DNA of 44,450 bases from JBCCMQ01 sp039179985 (GCA_039179985.1 JBCDED010000026.1:1-44450); one strand, 5' to 3'. Shown: positions 8,456 through 16,527, numbered from the stretch's first letter. The notes: generated by a model from the letters alone, not told the origin. Numbers and translations: made by a program.

Positions 8456-10140
8456 CCGTCGGCTACGCGATGCTGATCCATAAAGGTCTGCCGCGTGCGG
8501 CGCAGATCGCGCGGCACTTGGCCAGCGCGGGCTACCCGGTGGTGATCCATGTGGACGCCGCGGTGCCCGAGGTGGACTACCTGCGCCTCAAGTCGCACTT
8601 GCGCCTGCAGGACAACGTGCGCTTTTGCGAACGGCAGGCCTGCGAGTGGGGCACGTGGTCGATTGTCGAGGCGACGCGTGCGGCGGCGCGCCTCTTGCTT
8701 GATGAATTCCCCGAGGTCGGTCACGTGTTTCTGGCGTCCGGCGCTTGCATGCCGCTCAGGCCGCCCGGGCACCTTGCCCAGTTTCTCGCCGCGCACCCGG
8801 ACACCGATTTCATCGAATCCGTTTCGGCCAGCGATGTGCCCTGGATCTCAGGCGGTTTGCAGCGCGAACGTTTCGAGTTCTTCTTTCCGGTGCCCTGGCG
8901 CAAGCGGCGGCGGCTCTTTGATCGGCTGGTGCGCGTGCAAAAGAAGCTGGGCGTGAAACGCCGCCCGCCGCTTGGACTCAAGCCTTTTATTGGGTCCCAG
9001 TGGTGGTGCCTGACACGGGGGACGCTGGAGGCCATTTTTTCCGACCCCGATGTGCCGAGGCTCGACCGGTATTTCCGGCGGGCCTGGATCCCGGACGAAT
9101 CCTACTTCCAGACCCTCGCGCGCCGGCACGCCCGGCATCTTGAAAGCCGCTCTCTGACGCTCAGCCGGTTCGATGGAGCGGGGCGGCCCCATGTCTTCTA
9201 TGACGATCATCTGGAGTTGTTGCGACAGTCGGACTGCTTTGTGGCGCGCAAGGTCTGGCACAAGGCCGACCGGCTTTATCAGCATTTCCTGACGCCCGGC
9301 GCCTCGCCTTCATCCGAGCCTGACCCGTCGCGGATCGACCGACTGTTCCTTGGAGCGGCCGAGACCCGGCGGCGCGGGCGGCGCGGTCTGATCATGCAAA
9401 GCCGCTATCCCGGCTACAGTTTCGAAGCGGGTCGCAGCGCCGCGCCCTATCAGGTCTTCCAGGGGTTTCAGCCGCTTCTGCCGAATTTCCGGCCCTGGCT
9501 GGCACGTGTGGAAGGTGCCGAAGTCCACGGGCGCCTTTTTGCTCCCGAAGGCGCAGAGTTCGCCACGGGCCAGATGGTCTATCGCGGCGGGCTCTCGGCC
9601 GCGGCTGCGACCCGCGATGCCAACCCCGAGGCGTTTCTGACGAGCCTTCTCTGGCACGGGCGCGGCTCGCGTCAGGCGTTTTCCTTTGCGCCCGAGGACC
9701 CGGCGGAGATCTGGGAGTTCATGGTCTATGACACACATGCCCAGATCGCCATGGTCACGGGTACCTGGGCGCTGGAACTTTTGCAGCGCCGCCTGCCGTT
9801 GGAAGATGCACTGACGCTCGGTGCGAAACTGCAGGCGCGCGAACGGCGGCAGATCGACATGGCCCGCAGCCAGTGGATCAAAGCGCAGATCCGGATCTGG
9901 AGCCTTGCGGATTTCCTGAATGCGCCGATGCAGATCTTGCAAACCATCCTTGACGATCAGACCCCGGCCCGGGGGGCGTTCGAAGCCCCCGAGATTGTTG
10001 ATCTGTCGGAGCTGCCGGAATTTCTGCAGACGCTTCGGAACGCTGGCATGAACCCCTATCTGGCAGGCCGCCTTTACGAGTTTCCCGAGCAATTGGAGGC
10101 CACGAAATCCCCCGCGCCCGTGTCGGGCGCGCGGAGCTAG
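8452..10140 (+). CDS. GT14 Core-2/I-branching beta-1,6-N-acetylglucosaminyltransferase-like, with DUF5927-like C-terminal domain
   Basis: A 562-residue two-part protein. Residues 1 to about 260 match the Core-2/I-branching family: YAMLIHKGLPRAAQIARHL, VVIHVDAA, VFLASGACMPLRPP, GSQWWCLTRGTLEAI and WIPDESYFQTLA are its usual landmarks. In animals this family adds beta-1,6-GlcNAc branches; in roseobacters its substrate is unknown. The remaining ~300 residues resemble the tail found on alphaproteobacterial members (DUF5927-like, from memory) with no assigned function. The ATG overlaps the upstream stop. It is followed after three bases by the sulfotransferase gene, suggesting that a branched glycan is built and then sulfated. 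Confidence 0.82.
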   Translation: MTVGYAMLIHKGLPRAAQIARHLASAGYPVVIHVDAAVPEVDYLRLKSHLRLQDNVRFCERQACEWGTWSIVEATRAAARLLLDEFPEVGHVFLASGACMPLRPPGHLAQFLAAHPDTDFIESVSASDVPWISGGLQRERFEFFFPVPWRKRRRLFDRLVRVQKKLGVKRRPPLGLKPFIGSQWWCLTRGTLEAIFSDPDVPRLDRYFRRAWIPDESYFQTLARRHARHLESRSLTLSRFDGAGRPHVFYDDHLELLRQSDCFVARKVWHKADRLYQHFLTPGASPSSEPDPSRIDRLFLGAAETRRRGRRGLIMQSRYPGYSFEAGRSAAPYQVFQGFQPLLPNFRPWLARVEGAEVHGRLFAPEGAEFATGQMVYRGGLSAAAATRDANPEAFLTSLLWHGRGSRQAFSFAPEDPAEIWEFMVYDTHAQIAMVTGTWALELLQRRLPLEDALTLGAKLQARERRQIDMARSQWIKAQIRIWSLADFLNAPMQILQTILDDQTPARGAFEAPEIVDLSELPEFLQTLRNAGMNPYLAGRLYEFPEQLEATKSPAPVSGARS

Positions 10141-10143
10141 CGC

Positions 10144-11553
10144 GTGGCTGCCCGCTTTGACTACTTCGTCGTTCTGGCGGATATGCGCACCGGGTCGAAC
10201 CTCTTGCAGGCGGCTCTGAACGGGCTCGATGGGATCACTTGCCACGGCGAGCTTTTCAACCCGCATTTCGTGGGCGGGCCCAAGAAGACGTCTATGTTTG
10301 GCGTCGGCTTTGCCGAACGGGACAAGGCGCCGCTTGCGTTGATATCGGCCATGCGCGGACAGACCGGAGGATGCGCCGGATTTCGTCTCTTCAGCGACCA
10401 TGACAGGCGGGTCCGCGACCATTGCCTGGGGGACGAACGCTGCGGGAAGATCGTGCTGACCCGCGATCCGGTTGAAGCCTACGTCTCTCAGAAGATCGCC
10501 GTGCAGACGGACCAATGGCGCCTGTCGGATGTGTCAGACCGGCGCTCGGCGCAGGCGCGGTTCGATGCCGATGATTTCGCGATCTTCCTTGATGCGCGCA
10601 TGGCATTCCAGCTTGAGATTTCGCGGGCGCTGCAGCTGAGTGGGCAGACCGCATTCTGTGTCACCTATGACGACATCCAGGATGTCGAGGTGATCAACGG
10701 CATCGGGCAATTCCTTGGCGCCGAGGGGCGGCTCAAACGCATGCCGTCGGCCATCAAGAAGCAGAACCCGAGCCCGCTGGAAGCCAAGGTGTCCAATTTC
10801 GATGAGATGGAGGCGGCGCTTGCGGGCTTTGATCGCTTCGACCTCAGCCGGGTGCCGAACTTCGAACCGAAACGCGGTGCGCGCATCCCGGGCTTCGTGG
10901 GGCTGGATGATCCCGCGCTTCTGTTTCTGCCGGTGCCCGGGACGGCGGTGTCGCGGGTCACCAGCTGGATGGCAGATATGGGACCGCTTGTAGACGGGTT
11001 TACGCAGAAGACGCTGCGCCAATGGAAGCGCGGACATCCCGGCCACGCTAGCTTTACCACGATCAGTCACCCGGTGGTGCGCGCCTGGCGCGGGTACCGG
11101 CGGCACATTCTTACCGATGGCCCCCAGCCCTTTCCGGTGGTCCGCCAGCGGCTCGCTGACCGCTACGATGTGCCCGAACTATCCAGTGATGCGGACACAG
11201 ATGTCTTGAGGCGCGGCTTTCTGGCCTTTCTTGGCTTTGTGCGCGCCAATCTATCCGGGCAGACATCGCTTGGCGTGGCACCCGAATGGGCCACGCAGAC
11301 AAGCCATGTCACGGGCTTTGCCCATTTCATGGTTCCGGACCGGGTGGTGCGGGAAGACGAGTTTGAAAGCGCCGTGGCCCAGATGCTAGGACCCGAGGCC
11401 GGAGCGGCGCCCCCGGGCGATCTTGGGATTGGTGGGCTAACGAGCCTCTACGACGCGTCTGTCGAAAAGGCCGTGCGTCTTGCCTATCCGCGAGACTACA
11501 TGATGTTCGGCTTCGGAGACTGGCCCGCCAGCAGGTCGCCTCACGCGGCCTGA
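10144..11553 (+). CDS. NodH-like sulfotransferase with a second, degenerate sulfotransferase-like half
   Basis: Predicted PAPS-dependent sulfotransferase of 469 residues. The N-terminal half has a 5'-phosphosulfate loop LADMRTGSNLL (11-21) and a 3'-phosphate-binding VLTRDPVEAYVSQ (104-116), like Rhizobium NodH and the roseobacter LPS/carbohydrate sulfotransferases. The C-terminal half repeats the architecture weakly: FLPVPGTAVSRV (261-272) mirrors the PKTAGT loop of the Sulfotransfer_2 family, and TISHPVVRAWRGYRRHI (306-322) mirrors its RDPxxRxxSxY element, but the key Lys and Arg are replaced. It starts with GTG at 10144, three bases after the GT14 gene. Its end overlaps convergent ptsN by 13 bases. 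A glycan is the likely substrate. Confidence 0.8.
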   Translation: MAARFDYFVVLADMRTGSNLLQAALNGLDGITCHGELFNPHFVGGPKKTSMFGVGFAERDKAPLALISAMRGQTGGCAGFRLFSDHDRRVRDHCLGDERCGKIVLTRDPVEAYVSQKIAVQTDQWRLSDVSDRRSAQARFDADDFAIFLDARMAFQLEISRALQLSGQTAFCVTYDDIQDVEVINGIGQFLGAEGRLKRMPSAIKKQNPSPLEAKVSNFDEMEAALAGFDRFDLSRVPNFEPKRGARIPGFVGLDDPALLFLPVPGTAVSRVTSWMADMGPLVDGFTQKTLRQWKRGHPGHASFTTISHPVVRAWRGYRRHILTDGPQPFPVVRQRLADRYDVPELSSDADTDVLRRGFLAFLGFVRANLSGQTSLGVAPEWATQTSHVTGFAHFMVPDRVVREDEFESAVAQMLGPEAGAAPPGDLGIGGLTSLYDASVEKAVRLAYPRDYMMFGFGDWPASRSPHAA

Positions 11554-12005
11554 ATTGTCTGCTTTTCTGTCAGGATTGTATGCAGGGTGCCCGGGTCAGC
11601 GTTGGCGCGCAATTTGTCGCAAATGCCAGAATCCCGCAGGGTGCGCGACACCACCGCCAGAGCCTTGAGGTGATCAACCCCGGCCTTTTGCGACGCCAGA
11701 AGGCAGAACACGAGATCCACGGGCTGACGGTCTGCGGCCGAGAAATCGACCGGACGCTCAAGCTTTACGAAAGCGCCGATGACGGTATCGAGACCGTCAA
11801 TGCGGGCATGTGGCAGGGCGACGCCATGGCCGACGCCAGTGGGACCAAGGGTTTCCCGCTCCAAAAGCGCATCGACAACCGAGTCGCAGTTCAGGTCATA
11901 GGCATCGCGCACCAGAGCGGCGATATCGCTGAACAGGCGTTTCTTGCTCGAGTGGCCGCTCACGACTTTCACCGCCTTAGGACTAAGCAGTCCTGTAACG
12001 TCCAT
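11541..12005 (-). CDS. ptsN: Nitrogen-type PTS protein EIIA(Ntr)
   Basis: Phosphoryl acceptor of the regulatory PTS(Ntr) chain (PtsP-NPr-PtsN), which adjusts potassium, nitrogen and envelope physiology by protein contacts rather than sugar transport. The phosphorylation site is GVALPHARI (H66), in a 154-residue protein of normal length. I chose the ATG at 12005 (MDVTGLLSPKAVKV) over an in-frame ATG 24 bases upstream. It lies immediately downstream of hpf, as in the classic lptB-rpoN-hpf-ptsN arrangement. Its last 13 bases overlap the end of the convergent sulfotransferase gene. Confidence 0.93.
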   Translation of the reverse strand: MDVTGLLSPKAVKVVSGHSSKKRLFSDIAALVRDAYDLNCDSVVDALLERETLGPTGVGHGVALPHARIDGLDTVIGAFVKLERPVDFSAADRQPVDLVFCLLASQKAGVDHLKALAVVSRTLRDSGICDKLRANADPGTLHTILTEKQTIQAA

Positions 12006-12040
12006 TGCTGCCTCCGTTCGGCCTCTCAAAGCCGGTTAAG

Positions 12041-12619
12041 TCAACTGCTGCTGTTGTTCGGATCAATCCAGCCTACATTGCCATCTTCGCGTTTGTAGAC
12101 CACGTTTACTCCACTGTGGCGCTCGTTTCTGAAAACGAGAACCGGTGTTCCGGCCAATTCCATCTGCATGACCGCCTCGCCCACCGAGAGCGAGGGAATA
12201 CGTGCTTCCATCTCTGCGATGATGATCGGTTGCAGGCTCTGTGGTTCCGGGTCATCCGGCCCTTCGCTGCCGGCGAGTACATAGGCCGAGGCTTCGGAAA
12301 GTTCAACCGGCTGTGTACGCTCGCGGTGATGGTCCTTCAGGCGACGCTTGTAGCGGCGCAGCTGCTTTTCCATCTTTTCCGCGGCGAGATCGAAAGCTGC
12401 ATATATTTCAGTGGCATGGGCGCGAGCCTGGGCTGTCAGCCCGGTCGAAAGATGCACCACGGACTCGCATACATATTCGTGGGCGTTGCGCGAAAACGTA
12501 ATCTGCGCGTCCGTCGGTCGTTCGGCATATTTGTCGATCACGCCGCCGAGTTCCTGCTTCACGTGAGTCTGCAACGCTTCACCGATGTCGATCTGTTTGC
12601 CACTTATCTGATAGCGCAT
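12041..12619 (-). CDS. hpf: Ribosome hibernation promoting factor, long form
   Basis: Binds the 30S decoding region and dimerises 70S ribosomes into inactive 100S particles in slow growth. The 192-residue length shows the long form: an N-terminal S30AE domain (about residues 1-100, MRYQISGKQIDIGEALQTHV... KMEKQLRRYKRRLKDH), a linker, and a C-terminal dimerisation domain (about 135-190, with the GEAVMQMELAGTPVLVFRNE and NVVYKREDGNVGWIDP elements). It is upstream of and co-directional with ptsN, with 35 bases between them. A 257-base gap separates it from lptB, so it probably has its own promoter. Confidence 0.95.
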   Translation of the reverse strand: MRYQISGKQIDIGEALQTHVKQELGGVIDKYAERPTDAQITFSRNAHEYVCESVVHLSTGLTAQARAHATEIYAAFDLAAEKMEKQLRRYKRRLKDHHRERTQPVELSEASAYVLAGSEGPDDPEPQSLQPIIIAEMEARIPSLSVGEAVMQMELAGTPVLVFRNERHSGVNVVYKREDGNVGWIDPNNSSS

Positions 12620-12876
12620 CTGCCCTCTCTTAGTCTAAAGCCGCCGCCCGGTCTCTTAAACGGACCTTGGTAGGGACCCACTCTGTATCGTTCGCATTGA
12701 GTGATTTTGTCGACGCTTGCTGCGTTCCGTGATGTGCCTTCATGCGCGCAGGCAGGATCTTTGGATTTTTCCACATCGGTGCCATTTGGCGATAGCAAGG
12801 TGCCAGGAGTCAATGATTTTGAGCGTGCCGCTTCCTGGCAAAACCCCGCGCCCCAGTCGGGCGGGCCCCATTCGTT
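12620..12876. other. Intergenic gap between lptB and hpf where rpoN is often found
   Basis: This 257-base stretch has no credible ORF on either strand. On the minus strand it begins with a GC-rich hairpin and TTTT just after lptB (separate entry). Nearer hpf it holds a weak sigma-70-like pair, TCGACA and GATACA 18 bases apart, which could drive hpf and ptsN. In many proteobacteria rpoN occupies this position; nothing resembling rpoN is present here. Confidence 0.5.
12840..12865 (-). terminator. Possible intrinsic terminator after lptB
   Basis: On the minus strand CCCGCCC, a GACT loop and GGGGCGCGGGG form a GC-rich but imperfect stem (one internal mismatch), followed directly by TTTT. It lies 12 bases beyond the lptB stop, a suitable place to end the rnd-kdsD-lptCAB operon. 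The hairpin is visible; terminator function is inferred and the U-tract is short. Confidence 0.45.
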
Positions 12877-13641
12877 CTACCTGATATGGAAGCTTTGTCC
12901 GAGGTACACGCGGCGCACGTTTTCGTCGCGAACCACCTCTTCCGCGGTGCCGCTCATCATGACGATACCGTCATGCAGGATATAGGCGCGGTCGACAATT
13001 TCCAGCGTTTCCCGCACGTTATGGTCGGTGATCATAACCCCGATGCCGCGGTTTTTGAGATCTGCGACCATCGCGCGAATTTCTGATACCGCAATCGGAT
13101 CGACACCGGCGAAGGGTTCGTCGAGCAAGAGGTATTTGGGGTCCGCCGCAAGCGCGCGGGCAATTTCCACGCGTCGCCGTTCGCCACCGGACAGGGACAG
13201 CGCGCTGGCGTGCCGCAGGTGTTCGATGGAAAATTCCGACAGGAGTTCCTCGAGTCGTTCCCGGCGTTTGTGGCGGTCGGGCTGTGCGATCTCCAGAATC
13301 GCCATGACGTTGTCTTCAACAGAAAGACCTCGGAAAATGGACACATCCTGAGGCAGATAGCCGATGCCAAGTCTGGATCGGCGGTACATCGGATAGCCCG
13401 ACACGTCGCGCCCGTCGATCAAGACCCGTCCGCCTTCTGCCGGAACAAGCCCCGCGATGGCGTAAAAGCAGGTGGTCTTGCCCGACCCGTTGGGACCAAG
13501 CAGCGCAATCGCCTCGCCCCGGGCGAGTTCCATCGACACGTCGCGTATGACGGGCCGCCGGCGATAGCTTTTGCGCAGATTTTGGATCCTGAGGCCAGAA
13601 CTGCCCTCGGTGACGGAGAATGCGGATGCGACTTCGTTCAC
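12877..13641 (-). CDS. lptB: LPS export system ATP-binding protein LptB
   Basis: Cytosolic ATPase of the LptB2FGC complex that extracts LPS from the inner membrane. It has a Walker A GPNGSGKTT (49-57), the LptB-typical GYLPQDVSIFRGLSVEDNV Q-loop region, an ABC signature LSGGERRR (from 150), Walker B YLLLDEPFAGVDP and the switch His in ITDHNVRETL. The 254-residue length carries a short N-terminal extension before the usual start region. ATG overlaps the lptA stop by four bases (ATGA). It is last in the rnd-kdsD-lptC-lptA-lptB operon. Confidence 0.96.
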   Translation of the reverse strand: MNEVASAFSVTEGSSGLRIQNLRKSYRRRPVIRDVSMELARGEAIALLGPNGSGKTTCFYAIAGLVPAEGGRVLIDGRDVSGYPMYRRSRLGIGYLPQDVSIFRGLSVEDNVMAILEIAQPDRHKRRERLEELLSEFSIEHLRHASALSLSGGERRRVEIARALAADPKYLLLDEPFAGVDPIAVSEIRAMVADLKNRGIGVMITDHNVRETLEIVDRAYILHDGIVMMSGTAEEVVRDENVRRVYLGQSFHIR

Positions 13642-14165
13642 TGGTCACCGCCCTGCCGGAAGATCGATCGCACGTTGCCTTCCACAACGCCCGTGCCGTC
13701 GTTGAGATCGACGCGCAACCGGTCGCCATTGATGACGCTAGGCCCCTGCGTAAGGATCACGTCGCCGGTCATGATGACGATCCCCGTGGCGACGCTGTAG
13801 TCAGCGTCATCGCCCTCGGCGCTTTCGGTGCCATCCACCAACGTAACGTCCCCATAGGCCAGCACCCTGTCGATCTGGTTGCCGCCGCCGCTAACCTGAC
13901 TGTAGCGTACAACGACCCGGTCGGCCGACAGCCGCATGGTGCCCTGTCCGACGATCACATCGCCTTGGAAGATGGCCTCCCCGGCTTCCTGATCGACATC
14001 GAGTTGCGCAGAGGTCACCTCCACGGGTTCGCTGCGGTTGTAGTCCTGGTTTCCGAACGAAATAGCGGCCTGAGCTGTGACCTGCCCGGCAATGAGAACG
14101 CCGCCCAAAACTCCGAGACCTACGGTTCGATTGATCACGCCGCCCCCCTTACTCTGCCGGTTCAT
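13638..14165 (-). CDS. lptA: LPS transport periplasmic protein LptA
   Basis: Periplasmic OstA/beta-jellyroll protein that bridges LptC to outer-membrane LptD and shields lipid A. The 175-residue product has a hydrophobic export signal (VGLGVLGGVLIAGQVTAQA) and the repeating OstA pattern VTSAQLDVDQEAGEAIFQGDVIV, LSADRVVVRY, VLAYGDVTLVDG and INGDRLRVDLNDGTGVVEGNV. The ATG at 14165 overlaps the lptC end by 17 bases; a GTG at 14138 is an alternative start. The position between lptC and lptB confirms identity, although primary-sequence conservation is low, as usual for LptA. Confidence 0.9.
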   Translation of the reverse strand: MNRQSKGGGVINRTVGLGVLGGVLIAGQVTAQAAISFGNQDYNRSEPVEVTSAQLDVDQEAGEAIFQGDVIVGQGTMRLSADRVVVRYSQVSGGGNQIDRVLAYGDVTLVDGTESAEGDDADYSVATGIVIMTGDVILTQGPSVINGDRLRVDLNDGTGVVEGNVRSIFRQGGDQ

Positions 14166-14757
14166 ATAGCAGTTTTACGTTTCCGACAAAATTCGCAATC
14201 AGCCGCCCACCGGGTCCGGCGCGTTGCTTCACGCGCATGGTGTCCGCGGTGAGCAGGCCAAAGTCACCCATGATTTCAACTGGCACATCCGAGGTCATCG
14301 TGGATTTGTCGAGGTTGGTATCGATCTCCTCTGAGACCAGCGACAAGCCGTCGTCGCGCAGAACTTTGACATCGCCGCTGAGGTTGGCGATGTTCTTGTC
14401 CGTGTCGATCCGGGCGGCGTCGGAGCGCACCGTCATCACCTGCCCGTCCTCCAGAGTGATCACACTGTCGACGACTTCCGCGAAGAACAGCCCGGCCATT
14501 TCAGGATCGGGGCGGGCGCGCTCTGCCTCGATTAGCAGCGCGGCGTTGCTTGCGGTCACGGCAGAGAATTGTGCCGAGGACAGAAGCTGCTGTCGGGCGA
14601 CCTCTTCCACGTCGACTTTTGCATAGGGAATGCTGCTTTCGGCCTCAAAGCTGCGGGCCAGCAGAAAAAGCGTGGACAGGATCGCGAGTCCGGCCAAAGG
14701 CAAGACCAGCTTCAGCATCAGAACAAGGCGCGAATATCCATCCCGGGTTCTGGCCAC
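14149..14757 (-). CDS. lptC: LPS export membrane protein LptC
   Basis: Bitopic inner-membrane protein that passes LPS from LptFG to LptA. The 202-residue product has a single N-terminal membrane anchor (LVLMLKLVLPLAGLAILSTL) and a periplasmic LptC/OstA-like domain with the recurring VRSDAARIDTDKNIANLSGDVKV and LTADTMRVKQ patterns. The ATG is two bases beyond the kdsD stop, and the gene overlaps lptA by 17 bases. The operon position is decisive, as LptC is poorly conserved. Confidence 0.9.
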   Translation of the reverse strand: MARTRDGYSRLVLMLKLVLPLAGLAILSTLFLLARSFEAESSIPYAKVDVEEVARQQLLSSAQFSAVTASNAALLIEAERARPDPEMAGLFFAEVVDSVITLEDGQVMTVRSDAARIDTDKNIANLSGDVKVLRDDGLSLVSEEIDTNLDKSTMTSDVPVEIMGDFGLLTADTMRVKQRAGPGGRLIANFVGNVKLLYEPAE

Positions 14758-14758
14758 G

Positions 14759-15742
14759 TCAGACGACCCCCGCGCGCAGGCAGTCGTGGATGTGGATAAG
14801 GCCGACGACGTCGCGTTTTTCTTCGGACCCGACTACGAAAAGGCAGGTGACGCGCGGTTTGTTCATCGACATCACGGCGACGGCCTGTTCGGCCAGAACA
14901 TCGGCGGTGATCGTCTTGGGGTGCGATGTCATGACTTCGCCCACGGACCGGCCCAAAAGCCCCTCCATGTGCCGCCTGAGGTCTCCGTCGGTTACGATAC
15001 CCGCCAGAGTTCCGTCTTTTTCGGTGACGCCCACCACGCCAAAGCCCTTCTGGGTCATGGTGATCAGGGCGTCGGGCATCGGCGTGTCCGGTGTGACAAG
15101 CGGAAGTTCTTCGCCGGTGTGCATCAGGTCGGAGACTTTTGACAGCTGCGCGCCCAGTTTGCCACCCGGATGAAACTCGCGGAAGTTCGCCGGCGTGAAG
15201 TTGCGGTGTTGCATCAGCGTCACCGCCAGAGCGTCGCCAAGCGCCAGTGTCATCGTCGTCGAAGACGTGGGGACGACACCGGAGCCGCAGGCCTCTGGCA
15301 CATTGGGCAAAACCAGCGCCACATCGCTTTGGCGCAGAAGCGTGCTGCCCGGTCTGCTGGCAACTCCGATCAGAGGGATCGCGAAACGCCGCGTATAGGC
15401 TATCACATCCGCCAGTTCCGGCGTTTCGCCAGAATTCGACAGCATCAGAACCACATCGCCCTCGGCCATCATCCCAAGGTCGCCATGACTGGCCTCGGCA
15501 GGATGGACGAAATGGGCGGGCGTTCCGGTTGACGCGAAGGTCGCGGCGATCTTGCGCGCCACGTGGCCGGATTTGCCCATGCCGGTGACGATGACCCGTC
15601 CGCGGGCAGAAAGCAGAAGTTCTATGGCTGTGGTGAAATCCGGCCCAAGGCTGCCCGCCAGTTCCTCCAGGGCCTCAGCTTCGCGAGCAACAACGGCCCG
15701 GCCAAGGGCCAGCACATCCTTATCTGCCGTCTTGTTTAACAT
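14759..15742 (-). CDS. kdsD: D-arabinose 5-phosphate isomerase (KpsF/GutQ/KdsD)
   Basis: Converts ribulose-5-phosphate to arabinose-5-phosphate, the first committed step to Kdo. An N-terminal SIS sugar-isomerase domain shows VIVTGMGKSGHVARKIAATFASTGTPAHFVHPAEASHGDLG and MLSNSGETPEL, and two CBS domains follow (DLMHTGEELPLVTPDTPM and EVMTSHPKTITADVLAEQAV). The ATG at 15742 gives 327 residues, matching KdsD length; a TTG at 15778 would add twelve residues and overlap rnd. It is in one operon with lptC-lptA-lptB and works with kdsB at 3158-3958. Confidence 0.93.
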   Translation of the reverse strand: MLNKTADKDVLALGRAVVAREAEALEELAGSLGPDFTTAIELLLSARGRVIVTGMGKSGHVARKIAATFASTGTPAHFVHPAEASHGDLGMMAEGDVVLMLSNSGETPELADVIAYTRRFAIPLIGVASRPGSTLLRQSDVALVLPNVPEACGSGVVPTSSTTMTLALGDALAVTLMQHRNFTPANFREFHPGGKLGAQLSKVSDLMHTGEELPLVTPDTPMPDALITMTQKGFGVVGVTEKDGTLAGIVTDGDLRRHMEGLLGRSVGEVMTSHPKTITADVLAEQAVAVMSMNKPRVTCLFVVGSEEKRDVVGLIHIHDCLRAGVV

Positions 15743-15767
15743 CTTTGGGATATAGGTCTTCAAAATG

Positions 15768-16379
15768 TCAGTGTGCAAAAATATCTATTTCCGGCCAGCC
15801 CGCCAAATCCAGCTTCGCACGTGTGGGCAGGAACTCAAAGCACTGGTTGGCAAGCTCCGTCCGACCCTCGCGGGCGAGCCGGTCGTCAAGGCCGGCCTTT
15901 AGCTGGTGCAGGTAAAGAACGTCAGAAGCCGCGTAGTCCAGCTGTGCCTCGCTCAGCGTTTCGCTGCCCCAGTCGCTCATCTGCTGCAACTTCGACAGAT
16001 CGATGCCCAGAATTTCCTGCACGAGATTTTTCAGCCCGTGTCTGTCGGTGTAAGTACGCGTGAGTTTTGAGGCGATCTTGGTGCAATAGACCGGCGTGGC
16101 GAGCACGCCAAACGCGTGATAAAGCGCCGCGATGTCGAAGCGGCCGAAATGGAAGAGCTTTAGCGTCTCCGGATCGGCAAGAAGCCGCGCGAGGTTCGGC
16201 GCTTCGCTCTGCCCGCGGGCGATCCGTACCAAATGGGCGTCACCGTCCCCGCCGGAGATCTGAACCAGGCAGAGCCGGTCGCGGTGCGGGTTGAGGCCCA
16301 TGGTTTCGCAGTCGATGGCCATGCCATGGGGAAAGCGCAGCGTCTCTGGCAGATCGCCCTCGTAAACAAAGTTCGTCAC
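15768..16379 (-). CDS. Ribonuclease D-like 3'-5' exoribonuclease
   Basis: DEDDy-type 3'-5' exonuclease of 203 residues. Catalytic residues are visible: D23 and E25 in AIDCETMG, D82 in FGRFDIAAL, and the Y149-xxx-D153 pair in DYAASDVLYL. It consists of the exonuclease domain alone, without the HRDC domains of full-length RNase D, which is the short form common in alphaproteobacteria. Probable role is 3' trimming of stable RNAs. It heads the kdsD-lptCAB operon and diverges from glpD across 209 bases. Confidence 0.9.
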   Translation of the reverse strand: MTNFVYEGDLPETLRFPHGMAIDCETMGLNPHRDRLCLVQISGGDGDAHLVRIARGQSEAPNLARLLADPETLKLFHFGRFDIAALYHAFGVLATPVYCTKIASKLTRTYTDRHGLKNLVQEILGIDLSKLQQMSDWGSETLSEAQLDYAASDVLYLHQLKAGLDDRLAREGRTELANQCFEFLPTRAKLDLAGWPEIDIFAH

Positions 16380-16490
16380 GGCCTGTCCTATCCTGCCCGG
16401 CGGGTTGGCGCGGGATACGGGGTTTGGGGCGCAAACTCAACCTTGGGACCTTGCGAGAACCCGAAACTGAGAACCTCTCCGCCGGGTGGA

Positions 16491-16527
16491 CGCGAAAGAA
16501 CGAACAAAAACGAAAGGAAACGAAAAA
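16491..16527. promoter_or_regulatory. CGAA direct-repeat array upstream of glpD, likely DeoR/GlpR operator
   Basis: CGAA occurs at 16493, 16501, 16511 and 16521, giving spacings of 8, 10 and 10 bases, embedded in an A-rich tract (each followed by A or C, then A). On the other strand this reads as repeated TTTCGTT. Helically phased TTTCGTTT-type direct repeats are typical operators of DeoR-family regulators, including GlpR and AgaR-type proteins. The site is 64-98 bases before glpD, suggesting repression relieved by glycerol-3-phosphate. The repeat is seen; the regulator is inferred, and no glpR is in the window. Confidence 0.6.
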
